A stretch of 64,000 nt of DNA, taken from Glandiceps talaboti (Eukaryota; Hemichordata; Enteropneusta; Spengelidae). The translations under genes were made by a program, and so were the position numbers. The stretch spans positions 12,674,940 to 12,738,939 of the forward strand of contig NC_135571.1 of assembly GCF_964340395.1 (NCBI RefSeq). The letters run 5' to 3'. This document shows, in pieces, positions 36,401-47,925 of the stretch; position 1 is the first letter of the stretch, and each line of letters opens with the position of its first letter. Under the pieces are notes generated by a model. That model saw only the letters and a program-made list of their open reading frames with translations, had not been told where the DNA came from and searched no databases.

Positions 36401-38197
36401 GGGGGCTAATTGTCTTGCAACAACACATTATGTTATCTGTGGTTTTCCTTTTTTTTGAACTTTAACTGGGAATAACTGGAAGTTTTCTTGAACCAAGTAA
36501 CAGTAAAGTTTAAGGAGGTTATTTCTTAGGCAATATGCCATAGACATTGCCAGTTACTCTAATAACGAAACCCAGGAAAATGACCGAATAACTTCAGTGG
36601 ATTTTATCTACTTCAAAACACACCAAAGAAACCTGACTGATAGAAAACACTAGTAAAATTACTGGGAAACTTGAGTAACATTAGACCATGCACGAGCCAA
36701 GTTGAACAAAAAAATATGGAATACATGTACTAGTGTATACTTTGATCATTCAACGTCATGACAATGTGTGTCTATGTCATGACAACACGCATCTACATCA
36801 CTGGTTCTGCTGTGTTCAAAATATGAGACAAAACACTCAAAATTAATTTGTCCGATTTGTCCGATTTGTCTTCGATATTACTGGCGCTGGTATAATTATG
36901 TTATTCTCCAATATTTTTCTTCATTTCGGATAATACTCATGACCTAAAAGGTTGTCACTACTCGTCTAGTGACTCGAAGTGACAAAGGCCCCTTAGGTCA
37001 CTCGTATCCTTGGCTGAACGAAGACAAATATTGGGGAACAACATCTAATTATCTGAACCAAACTGGTTATATTTGTTCTACTCAAAGGTACAGAAGTGAA
37101 TGATGTGCTATAAGGGGAGAACCATTTGATTTCTTAGGGGAAGGAAGTGGGTATGATCGCAAATTTTATTTTCCCCATCACTGTGACAGCAAATTTTTTT
37201 TCTATTGTCAGTCTTTGTTCCATATGCAGAAGCAATGCAAATTTTTTTCCTCAGTTACAAATTTTGCAGAACTTCGCAAAAAAATATTTTTTACTTCTGT
37301 CTGTTGGAACAATTTTTTTCTCAAGCCGTTACGGGATCAAATTTTTTTTTCTCCTCACCTGCCTACAATTTTTTCTTCAATGCCTCCCCCCTCCGAAATC
37401 AAATGGTTCTCCCCAAATAATTATGAATTAAATTCTTTTGGTTATAGATGAGAGAGATATGCCTGGTCCACCAAAAGCCAATGCAAGTCTTTACAGGCAC
37501 CCTTCCTTTTACACTGACATCTTCAACACTGTACGCCGACCTGTAGAGGGTGATGATCCAACACGTGCAGATTTATTGAAGATTTTGAAGACTCAGTCTG
37601 TCAAATGTGTCACACTGGTAAGATTTTATCTGAACTTAGATCCATATTGTCATTGCACCCTCATCTGTCTTTAAAAAGGGTAAGACCGATGACCGGCATA
37701 TCTTACAGACGTCGATTATCCTGATACCCACAACATTAACAATATCAAAACATCCGGGGTAAGAGTTACTTTCTGGACCTCTCCAATGTCTGTGATTCAC
37801 TTGTGTTGTTTTTACCAGTCAGAACTTAAACAGTGCTTTGTGTCTGTGATTCACTTGTGGTGTTTTTACCAGCCAGAACTTAAACAGTGCTTTGCATCTG
37901 CAATAACAATCTAATTGGAAGAGTTAATCTCATGAAATACACTGACATATATGACAGATTTGGCATCATGGGCGCTCCATGCATTTTGAGCGCCCCCAAC
38001 TATGAGTGCCCTCAACGATGACTCTCAGTCTACTTGTAGTTCGGCTTACATTACTTTTTCTCCTCTAGGCTCTCGCCAAGGAAGTGGACACTCATCAGTT
38101 TTGGCTTCTCCAAAAGGTTGCTACTATCAATGGCAAGGAGGCTTACGTCAATGGTGTCAATGGTACTGCTACCACAAACGGCACCTCTGAGGAGTAA
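33461..38197 (+). CDS. PMT: Phosphoethanolamine N-methyltransferase, single-domain (MT1-type)
   Basis: There are five coding exons: 33461-33648, 35209-35361, 36103-36230, 37448-37617 and 38069-38197. All have GT/AG borders and compatible phases, giving 255 residues. A TTCTGTAG acceptor lies two bases before the ATG, so a 5' UTR exon is further upstream. SAM-binding motif I is VLELGAGIGRF (55-65), followed by VTAVD (76-80) whose Asp would bind the SAM ribose. SNFLLQYLDEEE (120-131), GGYAFFRES (146-154), LYRHPSFYTDIF and the QFWLLQKV strand match the N-terminal (first-methylation) domain of plant PEAMT and nematode PMT-1. The tail is low in complexity (NGVNGTATTNGTSEE). Role from the family: SAM-dependent methylation of phosphoethanolamine toward phosphocholine in the cytosol. 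Odd: the frame stops after one domain, whereas plant and vertebrate-type enzymes of this family carry two. Confidence 0.9.
35357..35601 (+). repeat. 56-bp tandem repeat that carries the exon 2 splice donor
   Basis: Four units begin at the end of methyltransferase exon 2. Each contains AAAGTAAGTCATAAACCACA, so the donor GTAAGT occurs at 35362, 35433, 35489 and 35545. The first interval is 15 bp longer because CCTCTTTTATGGCAC is doubled. Confidence 0.95.
36381..36405 (+). repeat. Uninterrupted run of 25 G
   Basis: Lies in methyltransferase intron 3. Possible G-quadruplex, and prone to sequencing error. Confidence 0.9.
36683..37070 (+). repeat. Dispersed repeat family C, copy 2
   Basis: Lies in methyltransferase intron 3. 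It shares ATGCACGAGCCAAGTTGAAC and CACTGGTTCTGC with 13.7 kb, and CCTTGGCTGAACGAAG, CAATATTGGGGAA and nearby text with 58.15-58.44 kb. Confidence 0.75.
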
Positions 38198-40643
38198 ATA
38201 ACCTCTGGGCTTGAACCAAAAGGTAGATCATTTTACTAAAAATATGTAGTAAATTAATATTGTACCAGCAAATTGTCAAGTGAATTCAATATATGTATAT
38301 GCAGAGAATGTCTCTATGATAAATCATATATTAGAATGAAATTTATGTTGACTGTAATATTCTACTATAGTACTATGCAATGAAATACAGTTATTGTATT
38401 TGGATGTCATGTGATTACGTCATTGTATTCGTTGTTACCCTTACGTCCTGTCGTAAGAGGGTACTGTCACAAATCCCTTTTTCACTCCAGGCTGTTTGTC
38501 TGAGAATAAGGTTCTGAAAATGTCCAAGATGTGTCGAGCTGATGGGAAGTTGAACTCCAAAGCTTCCTGATGGCTCTTACTGCAGCTGCGCTCCGTGTGG
38601 GGAGACAGGGACAGCGTTACAGTATGTAAGGTCGACCAGAAATGGTGGCCTCGTGTTTTAGTTTTAGATTCGTAATCAACACGGCAGGCATAAATACTAA
38701 GACATGGATAGCACTTAGTTTGGTATAAAGTTAAAATCTGCAAACTCTCACATCTCTAAAATGTGTTCTGTTTCATTTTTCTAAACATTATTTTTATTCA
38801 AACATTATTTGACCTGTAATATTATAGATATGAAAGTTAATTTCTAAAAATGAATTATCACACTAGTAACTTGAATAATAAAATCATACAAACCTATATA
38901 TGCTGACTTAAACCACTAAATCATGTCCACCAAATTACGAATATTTTATTGAATTACTACCATTTATACAACAGCAATAGTTTCTACAGCTAATCAATAT
39001 CAAAAATCTGAAATTGTGAGAGTTTTAATGTTTTTGAATACAAGTTGTTAATGAAACAAATGCAGAATAGTTAAATGAAAAACATGATATAAGGAGAAAA
39101 AAATACAAGCAGTCCAGTTGAAAGTTAAAATTTATTCCTAATGTTAACCTTGGAAATGACATTTCTGTGGATATAATTAGTTTTTAGTTATCTAATAGTT
39201 TGTTTTATTTCCTATTTTTGCAGGTCCCAAGATACGTCTGAAGATGGGAAACCTTTGCAGTATATAAAACTAATATATGATAGCATAGTTGATATGTGAA
39301 CACAACAATACGGGGTAATATTTAGTCTACCATGATATGAGGGTTTTATTTGTTGATTACTTAGATTGGAATACCAACAAAGTTTTGCTTGGTACATTTC
39401 ATATTTTAACTTTCACTTGATCATGCATAACAAATTATCATTCCATAGAATCATATGGTATATCTATATGAATAACGTTGGTTGTCATAGTAACAAAACT
39501 TGAGGTGGGAATACACTTTACTAAACATAGCTGTTATATTCTACAGTTATGTAGATGCAAAGATACGAGTTAGTAACATCATGAAACCCATGCTATATAT
39601 CATTATTAAACCTGAGGGCACTGTGCTTCCTTCAAGTGCATCAATTCTCAATAGTACACATTGCGTTTCATTATATTATTGTCACATTTTACACAATTTA
39701 ACCTCTCTTAAGAAATTTACTGTCTCTAAAACTATTACAAAGAAATTTTGCATGTTATATTATTTTTGAGATACAAATATATCTCATGTAAAATGTTTGC
39801 CACCTTTGACCCCCACCTACTCCTCCCACCCATTGACATCATATTGCTGTCATGCGTGCAGTTTCTTGCTATATTCATATTTACTTGTTGCCATGGTTAC
39901 AGAGCCATTTTTTGTCTTGCCATATACATTCTATTTTTATACATACTACTTCAACAGATTCTTGATTGTTGCCTTTCACAACATTAAGTATACATTGGTA
40001 TTAGCCGACAATCGGGACATGATCACTTATTCGAGTAAATACTACTATGGAAATCAAGTTATCGGCAATTTAAGATAGCTACAAACTACAACAACTATTT
40101 CAACATGTCAATATATTAAAGCATGGATGTATAAGTTATTGATATAAGTTATCAATAAACACTGCTGTAAATACATTCATAGTAGGTTTCTGTCTCTGAT
40201 AGCCAGTTTTTGTCACATGACTGCACACTCTATGTTACACTATCTTGATTACTGGCCAAGGCCATAATATCTATATAACATTACATCACTATCACCCTTA
40301 TTGTCAGTGAGTGCCACATGCAACAACAATTTGTATCTAGCTTAGTTTGCTGATAGCTTGTTTTCTGTAGTAGTAACTATGATTGGTATTAACCAGTAGA
40401 AGAGTTATACAAGTAAAATATTACTCTGTAATTATATCATTTTATTTTTTCTTGAGGCCTTTTAGCACTTGGCTAATTTATTCAGGGAACATGTCATTTC
40501 TATACTTGAGCCAATGTTTGTTTTTGTAAGATAACTTTTGCAAAAAAATTGCGAGTTAACAAATAAAACATTGCTATCTGGGATCAATGTCTAGTCGTAT
40601 TTGTATTTTGAAACAATGGTGTGTGTGTGTGTGTGTGTGTGTG
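38198..40643 (+). other. Downstream flank / possible 3' UTR of the methyltransferase gene
   Basis: No further coding exon is supported. AATAAA occurs at 38877-38882, 40154-40159 and 40562-40567. A donor-like CAAAAG|GTAGAT (about 38221) and an acceptor-like TATTTTTGCAG (about 39223) would allow a 3' UTR intron, but this is only a possibility. A GT microsatellite lies at 40620-40643. Confidence 0.4.
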
Positions 40644-41312
40644 TAAGGGGGACCCTTCTCTATGTTTCTCACTCTATTCAACTGAGGGCGTTTGTGTAAT
40701 GGGGACCCGCCTCCATATTTCTCACTCTATTTAACCGAGGGCGTTTGTGTAATGGGGACCCGCTTCCATATTTCTCACTCTATTTAACCGAGGGCGTTTG
40801 TGTAATGGGGACCCACCTCCATATTTCTCACTCTATTTAACCGAGGGCGTTTGTGTAAGGGTGACCGGCCTCCATGTTTCTCACTCTATTCAACCTAGGG
40901 CGTTTGTGTAAGGGTGACCGGCCTCCATGTTTCTCACTCTATTCAACCTAGGGCGTTTGTGTAAGGGTGACCGTCCTCCATGTTTCTCACTCTATTCAAC
41001 CTAGGGCGTTTGTGTAAGGGTGACCGGCCTCCATGTTTCTCACTCTATTCAACCTAGGGCGTTTGTGTAAGGGTGACCGGCCTCCATGTTTCTCACTCTA
41101 TTCAACCGAGGGCGTTTGTGTAAGGGTGACCGGCCTCCATGTTTCTCACTCTATTCAACCGAGGGCGTTTGTGTAAGGGTGACCGGCCTCCATGTTTCTC
41201 ACTCTATTCAACCTAGGGCGTTTGTGTAAGGGTGACCGTCCTCCATGTTTCTCACTCTATTCAACCTAGGGCGTTTGTGTAAGGGTGACCGGCCTCCATG
41301 TTTCTCACCCTT
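40644..41312 (+). repeat. 53-bp minisatellite, 12 copies
   Basis: AGGGCGTTTGTGTAA recurs exactly every 53 bp from about 40685 to 41268. The unit also contains CCATGTTTCTCACTCTATTC. Variants fall in blocks: ACCCGC in the early units, GACCGGCC in the later ones. Confidence 0.97.
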
Positions 41313-41761
41313 TTCATTTTGTGAAGCGACTATTTTTTGTGTGAAGTTATTTCTTTTCAAGTCTACGTTTCTCATCCTTACTTTTAAAAACAAAACAAAA
41401 AGTGTGTGTGAGTGTGTGTGGGGGTGTTTGTATGTGTGTGGGGGTGTGTATAAGTTCTTGATATATTCTGATTCAGAATTGTACTTTCAACAGTGTTGAT
41501 GCTGGTTAGGACCGACAATTAATGTATGGAGGAAGTATGCCATGAATCATTCGATGTATTATTATAGGTTCTACAGAGAAAATCATTTTTCACACAGGAA
41601 CTCTAGTCTTGGTTACCCAGACTTTTGCTGCCAGAGCCTCTACGTACGAGACAGCCAGATACTCTCCTATTTATCTTACTTTGTTGACCGAGTTGTATTT
41701 CTTCCTGATGTGGCTACAGATGGCGTCAATTTTTTAATCTGATTCATTGAATTAATTTAGG

Positions 41762-42259
41762 GTCGTGAGAAACAATAGCAGTATAGAGGGCTAACCTGAG
41801 AAACAATAGAAATATAGAGAGCTAACCTGAGAAACAATAGCAATATAGAGAGCTAACCTGAGAAACAATAGAAATATAGAGGGCTAACCTGAGAAACAAT
41901 AGAAATATAGAGGGCTAACATGAGAAACAATAGAAATATAGAGGGCTAACCTGAGAAACAATAGAAATATAGAGGGCTAACATGAGAAACAATAGAAATA
42001 TAGAGAGCTAACCTGAGAAACAATAGAAATATAGAGGGCTAACCTGAGAAACAATAGAAATATAGAGGGCTAACATGAGAAACAATAGAAATATAGAGGG
42101 CTAACATGACAAACAATAGAAATATAGAGGCTAACCTGAGAAACAATAGAAATATAGAGGGCTAACCTGAGAAACAATAGAAATATAGAGAGCTAACCTG
42201 AGAAACAATAGAAATATAGAGGGGTTACATGAGAAACAATAGAAATATAGAGGGCTAAA
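41762..42259 (+). repeat. 31-bp minisatellite, about 16 copies
   Basis: The unit contains GAGAAACAATAGAAATATAG followed by AGGGCTAACCT, with few variants. Confidence 0.97.
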
Positions 42260-42350
42260 TAACCTAAGTATATAATACGATGTGAGTGAGCACATGTGTT
42301 TTTTTAGCTGCAGAGGACGAGAAGCCAGTCGTAGATGATGGAATATGTTG

Positions 42351-44468
42351 GAACACCAGTACCGTAGCCTGGGGGGGGGGGGCAGGGGGGGGGGGCAGCT
42401 GCCCCCCCCCCTGAGATTTTGGGAAAAAGAAAGAAAAAAAGCTACTTTTTGAATACATAGCGATGCTATTAAAATCGTTATTTACGTGACGATTCCTGGC
42501 ATGCGCGATTAAATGGATAGTTCACTAAAGTGACTGTACACTGCTGATTCCTGGCTAATATGTATCTTATATCGCTATTGTTCCCTGGCTTACATGTAAC
42601 TTTGAATAAAAATGTGTCCAGTTAAAAATTGTAACTTTTTGCAGCAAATTTAAAATTCTTTGTGCGGGAAAGTACAAAAGAAGTGCGCACATGCACTGTG
42701 CATTTCCGCGAGTAACAGTAGTCTTGAAAGTCTCCTTCATTTGAAGATAGCAAGTCGCAATTATAATGTCAGCGAGTGAAACTCAAAAAAAAGACGGAAA
42801 AAGTCGTTCATAGTGAGGTCGCCTGCTATGCTGTGCATGCAGTGACTCCGAAGATGCTCGATATCATTTACATCTTGTTCGTTATATTAAAACATTTCAT
42901 ACTGATAAAACGGCAGATCTCTTTTTGAAATATTTGGTGGCCCTGAAAAACTATTAAACTAGGTACGCAGTTTAAGATCCACTATTTGAAGATATTTCTT
43001 TCAATAATTGTGTTCGACGTTGTCTTTGGTTAAAATGTTGTTTGATATAATTATCTCATTGCACACTGACACTAGCGTTATTCCGCAATTCATTTTGAAG
43101 CGACAATTTGCTATGGAAAGAATGGCCTTGAATTTGTAAACAGAGCTGTACCTTCGACATCAAAATCCAAACTTCAATTTCCATTATAATGATAATGACA
43201 AGGAGAATTCACTGAGTTCACCTTGAGTTCCGACATAAACGAGGCCATAACAGTTTTGAGAGTTGGGTAAAGAAAATGATTATTTTGTTGTGTTACTTAT
43301 TTGAGAAAGCACCATCCATTTTTTTTTACTTTGAATGTGACATCTTTTCGGCAACTACTTTGAAAGATACGACATTAGGCCAGAAAAAATGAAAAAGCTG
43401 TTCAACCTACCCATATATTTTTTTCTGGTGATGGGCAATATATCCTCATACGGGCTTCGCATTTTTTTCCTTCAAAATTAAGGATATTTCTTTATATTTT
43501 CTGAATAGGATATGTAACAATATACATTTGAGTCTATTCCAAATAATATAATATCTTATACAGTGGTTTACTTGGCTCTGATGATGCATACAAGCATGAA
43601 TTGTGATTAAATATCCAATGTGCACTAAAAAGAATTGAACAAAAGTTTACGACCATTGGGCCATCAAAAGTCTGAAAGTCTTGAAATGTTTTGCTCTTTT
43701 TCGGGATTTTTTGGAACCAAATTAAACTTCAGGAGAAGTCATTTATGTGCACATCCGCATAATATCTTTCAGCTTTGCCACAACAAAATACACTTCCAAA
43801 TAATATGTAGTGCATAGCATAATTGTTTCAATTCTGGTATTTTATTATGTCTATGGTTTGATATTTTATGCTTCTAAATGGCCTCCTACACTGTCTCATT
43901 TTCAATTTTTTTCACCTTTGGAGTTGTCTCCTTCCAATGCATCATTGTACCATGTGCTATTATATCCCCACTGTAGTGTACGTGACAGAAGGGGTGGCTA
44001 AAATAATGCTTGAGTTTCAATTGGCGGGTCATAACATTTTTTGAGAAGAGAGGTTGAGAGGAACTACACCATTTGTTTAACCGTAAATTGTGTACATTTC
44101 CTAACTGTAGCTATGCAGACAAATTGCATGAGATAGTATCAAGATGACTGAATAAGTTCTATCTAAACTCGACCTGAAATATTTTGCTATCATTATATAT
44201 GGTTTGTTTTATCCTTGTCAAGCATTGCGAAAAAATGAAATCGACCTACTTACCCAATGTGATGGGTTAGGTTACCCGTTGACAGCATATTTTATTTTTT
44301 CTGACCTTACATGTGATAAGTTAATTGCGTATGCTAAAAAATATATTATGTAAATTGCATGCAAATTTATGTAAATTAGCACTTTTCTAAATTTTAAATG
44401 CAAGATTGCACCAAGACAAAGTTCTGCCCCCCTTGGCAATTTGGTCAGGCTACGGCCCTGAATACTAG
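42351..44468. mobile_element. hAT-like DNA transposon remnant, about 2.1 kb
   Basis: Terminal repeats CCGTAGCCTG (42362-42371) and CAGGCTACGG (44447-44456) are perfect inverses. Similar direct sequences flank them: GAACACCAG (42351-42359) and GAATACTAG (44460-44468), 7 of 9 matching. G-runs and C-runs that can form a hairpin (CAGCTG centre, about 42397) lie next to the left end, and CTGCCCCCC lies near the right end. The AT-rich interior shows no intact transposase frame. The hAT call rests on end sequence and flank length only. Confidence 0.6.
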
Positions 44469-45446
44469 ACAAGTAAGCTTGTCTGGGGTTGTAACTATGT
44501 ACACGTGGCAATACAACGCGCAAACTATGCAAATTAGTGACCCAACATATGTTTTAAAAAATACGGTTAAACTGCTGCCCTTGAAAATGTTTAAATATAG
44601 TTCAATGCAACACATTTTTATGATCCCCAAATCGGCCATGTCACATCTTGTTCTTGGGTCATCAGAGTGTACGTTATATCATCACCAGAAAACAAACGTA
44701 ATGTAGCTTGGTGGCCACACAAGATTATTATTATGATAATACTAATCGGCTGTCGATGTCAAGAATTTTGTCAAGTCGTGTATCCCAATTCGATTGATTA
44801 TAAAACCGTCCAACAACGTATTCCGTCACTAGTACAAGCAAATATAAGTTAATTTTGTCTGCCTAGAACTATATCCGATTCCACCGTACGGCCACCGGGG
44901 GGGGGGGGGGTTCTCGAGACTTGAAATTAGCGAATGCGGTCACTTTCCGTCAGAAAATTCCACAAACAGTGAGTCGATAAAAATAGGTACACATCCAATG
45001 TTATTTTGCCCCCCCCCCCCCCCCCCCATGTTCTTAGATATGTGTAGACGTGTGGAAATTGGGCTGATTTACCAGGCCTAAAAAAGTAGCTTGGTTCCGG
45101 TTACCCGACCCCACCTAGTTTTTTCACGCTGAACCTAAACTTTTTACGCATTTGAGAAAAAAATGATAAAATCGCCAAAATTCTCAAAAGTCTCGCAAAA
45201 AATAGTGGATGCGTAAAGTGACATCAAGTTAAAAAGACAATATAAATTTGTTCTTTATTGTCTATGTGTATATGTGTTGCAAAGACAATTTTTTTCATTG
45301 TCTCTCGGATACATAATAGTACAATGCACTAGTACTTACTTTAGTCATAGACTGTCTATGCTTTAGTGGTGTGGACACTGGGTACCCATATCCCCCCCCC
45401 CCAATGGACGCCCTCTAGCGTTCACACTTGTCAGATATTATTCAAG
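44469..45446. other. Upstream region of the Shisa-like gene
   Basis: No coding exon. G and C homopolymers occur at about 44897-44910 and 45009-45027. A diverged repeat-like segment (TTCCGGTTACCCGACCCCAC) is at about 45097. The last 100 bp should hold the 5' UTR. No TATA box was recognised. CCCTCTAGCG (minus strand: CGCTAGAGGG) lies about 35 bp upstream of the ATG. Confidence 0.4.
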
Positions 45447-47892
45447 ATGGACGCTGCAATAACATTGTCAACATTTGCTATTTTCAGTTTGACGAGCCTT
45501 TCAGAGGTAAGCATCCATTTAAGGTCAACGTTTTCGTTATTTAAAGATCCTGTTGACATTGATCCAAAAACGGCTAGTACAAACAACACATGCCGTACAC
45601 GTCAGTACATTTTATTACTTTACAATGTGATGTACATTACTTTACCGTTCGTCGACGCGTCTCCCCTACTAATACATCCACGGTATTTGTTGTACTACAC
45701 GGAGTAATTCGGGACTCGATTTTAACTTATTTTGTCCCCTCCCTTGTTGAGGGTCATGTCAGTAATGTAGACATGTGTACCGTCTGCAAGCAGGACTACC
45801 GTTCACACATTTCTGCTTGCAACAGAATGAACAGTGTACGGGACGCAATTTTAAACACACCAAGAAAAGTACGGACACTGTCAGAATCATTGATAATCAA
45901 GATCTAGTTCCTATACAGTATCATTATGATTTACACCTCCACTCACATAGCCTAGTTCATATACAGTATCATTATGATTTACACCTCCACTCACATAGTC
46001 TAGTTCCTATACAGTATCATTATGATTTACACCTCCACTCACATAGCCTAGTTCATATACAGTATCATTACCATTTACACCTCCACTCACATAGTCTAGT
46101 TCTTATACAGTATCATTACCATTTACACCTCCACTCACACAGTCTAGTTCCTATATAGTATCGTTACCATTTACACCTCCACTCACAGTCTAGTTCATAT
46201 ACAGTATCGTTACCATTTACACCTCCACTCACAGTCTAGTTCCTATACAGTATCGTTATGATTTACACCTCCACTCACATAGTCTAGTTCCTATACAGTA
46301 TCATTACCATTTACACCTCCACTCACATAGTCTAGTTCCTATACAGTATCATTACCATTCACACCTCCACTCACATAGTCTAGTTCCTTTACAGTATCAT
46401 TACCATTTACACCTCCACTCACAGTCTAGTTCATATACAGTATCGTTACCATTTACACCTCCACTCACAAATAATCTAGTTCCTACACAGTATCGTTACC
46501 ATTTACACCTCCACTCACATAGTCTAGTTCCTATACAGTATCGTTACCATTTACATCTCCACTCACATAGTCTAGTTCCTATACAGTATCGTTATGATTT
46601 AAACCTCCACTCACATAGTCTAGTTCCTATACAGTATCGTTACCATTTACACCTCCACTCACAGTCTAGTTCCTATACAGTATCGTTACCATTTACACCT
46701 CCACTCACAGTCTAGTTCCTATACAGTATCGTTACCATTTACACCTCCACTCACATAGTCTAGTTCCTATACAGTATCGTTATGATTTAAACCTCCACTC
46801 ACATAGTCTAGTTCCTATACAGTATCGTTACCATTTACACCTCCACTCACAGTCTAGTTCCTATACAGTATCGTTACCATTTACACCTCCACTCACAGTC
46901 TAGTTCCTATACAGTATCGTTACCATTTACACCTCCACTCACATAGTCTAGTTCCTATACAGTATCGTTATGATTTAAACCTCCACTCACATAGTCTAGT
47001 TCCTATACAGTATCGTTACCATTTACACCTCCACTCACAGTCTAGTTCCTATACAGTATCTTTACCATTTACACCTCCACTCACAGTCTAGTTCCTATAC
47101 AGTATCGTTATGATTTACACCTCACATTAGAAACCATGTTGGCATCCAGGCTATGATCAAGGCCACTATCACATACATGTATAAACACTTTTGCCAGTAT
47201 CAGTCCAGTTATGTCTGCCAAGGGAATCTCTCGCAGTGTTCCCCCCCCCCCCCCACTACTACTACCAGTATTTTATGACAGACAGGAAGAAATTAACTTC
47301 CTTGTCTCTCATTTTATTCCCTTGAGGGCTATTTAGTGAACCCTAACAAATTGTGTAAATTGGTGGTGGTCGGAGATCAAAAAGGAATCAGCTGTTATCT
47401 GACAGCTGTTTAGTCCTGCTTTAACTTCTAAGTCGGGACTCCATTCTGAGATTGTACTTCATACTGATCTGCAAGCAGGATCATATAAAGTAAAGGGTGT
47501 TCAAATGTCACAAGACAGATTGGTACATTTTTGACATTCTTAGAACAAGATCTCATGAAGAAAGTGATTTTTTTGTTTGATAGTGGTTTTGGTTATTGTT
47601 GGGGGGGGGGGGAGTAGTATGATGGAGAGGGTGTTTAGTATGAGGTACTATTGATGACTGATTCGTCATTATCACTTCATTCTAATCACAACCCATCAAA
47701 ACTACTGGCATATACATGTCCCAATACTGACATGTCTGAATCACAACCTAAATAATGATATTACAGATAGATCCCAAAGTTTAATAGCAGTGAACAGGTT
47801 TTACGCTATAACCAGGAGTAAGTGTAATCTCAGACTACAGTCTATTGCCTTAAATTGCTGTATGTATAGACATTGTACATGATCAATAAGAC

Positions 47893-47925
<33 letters not shown>

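Noticed and set aside
39210-39300. Possible extra exon after TATTTTTGCAG downstream of the methyltransferase stop
   Set aside because: It encodes only about 24 residues with no match to the missing second methyltransferase domain. At best it is a 3' UTR exon.
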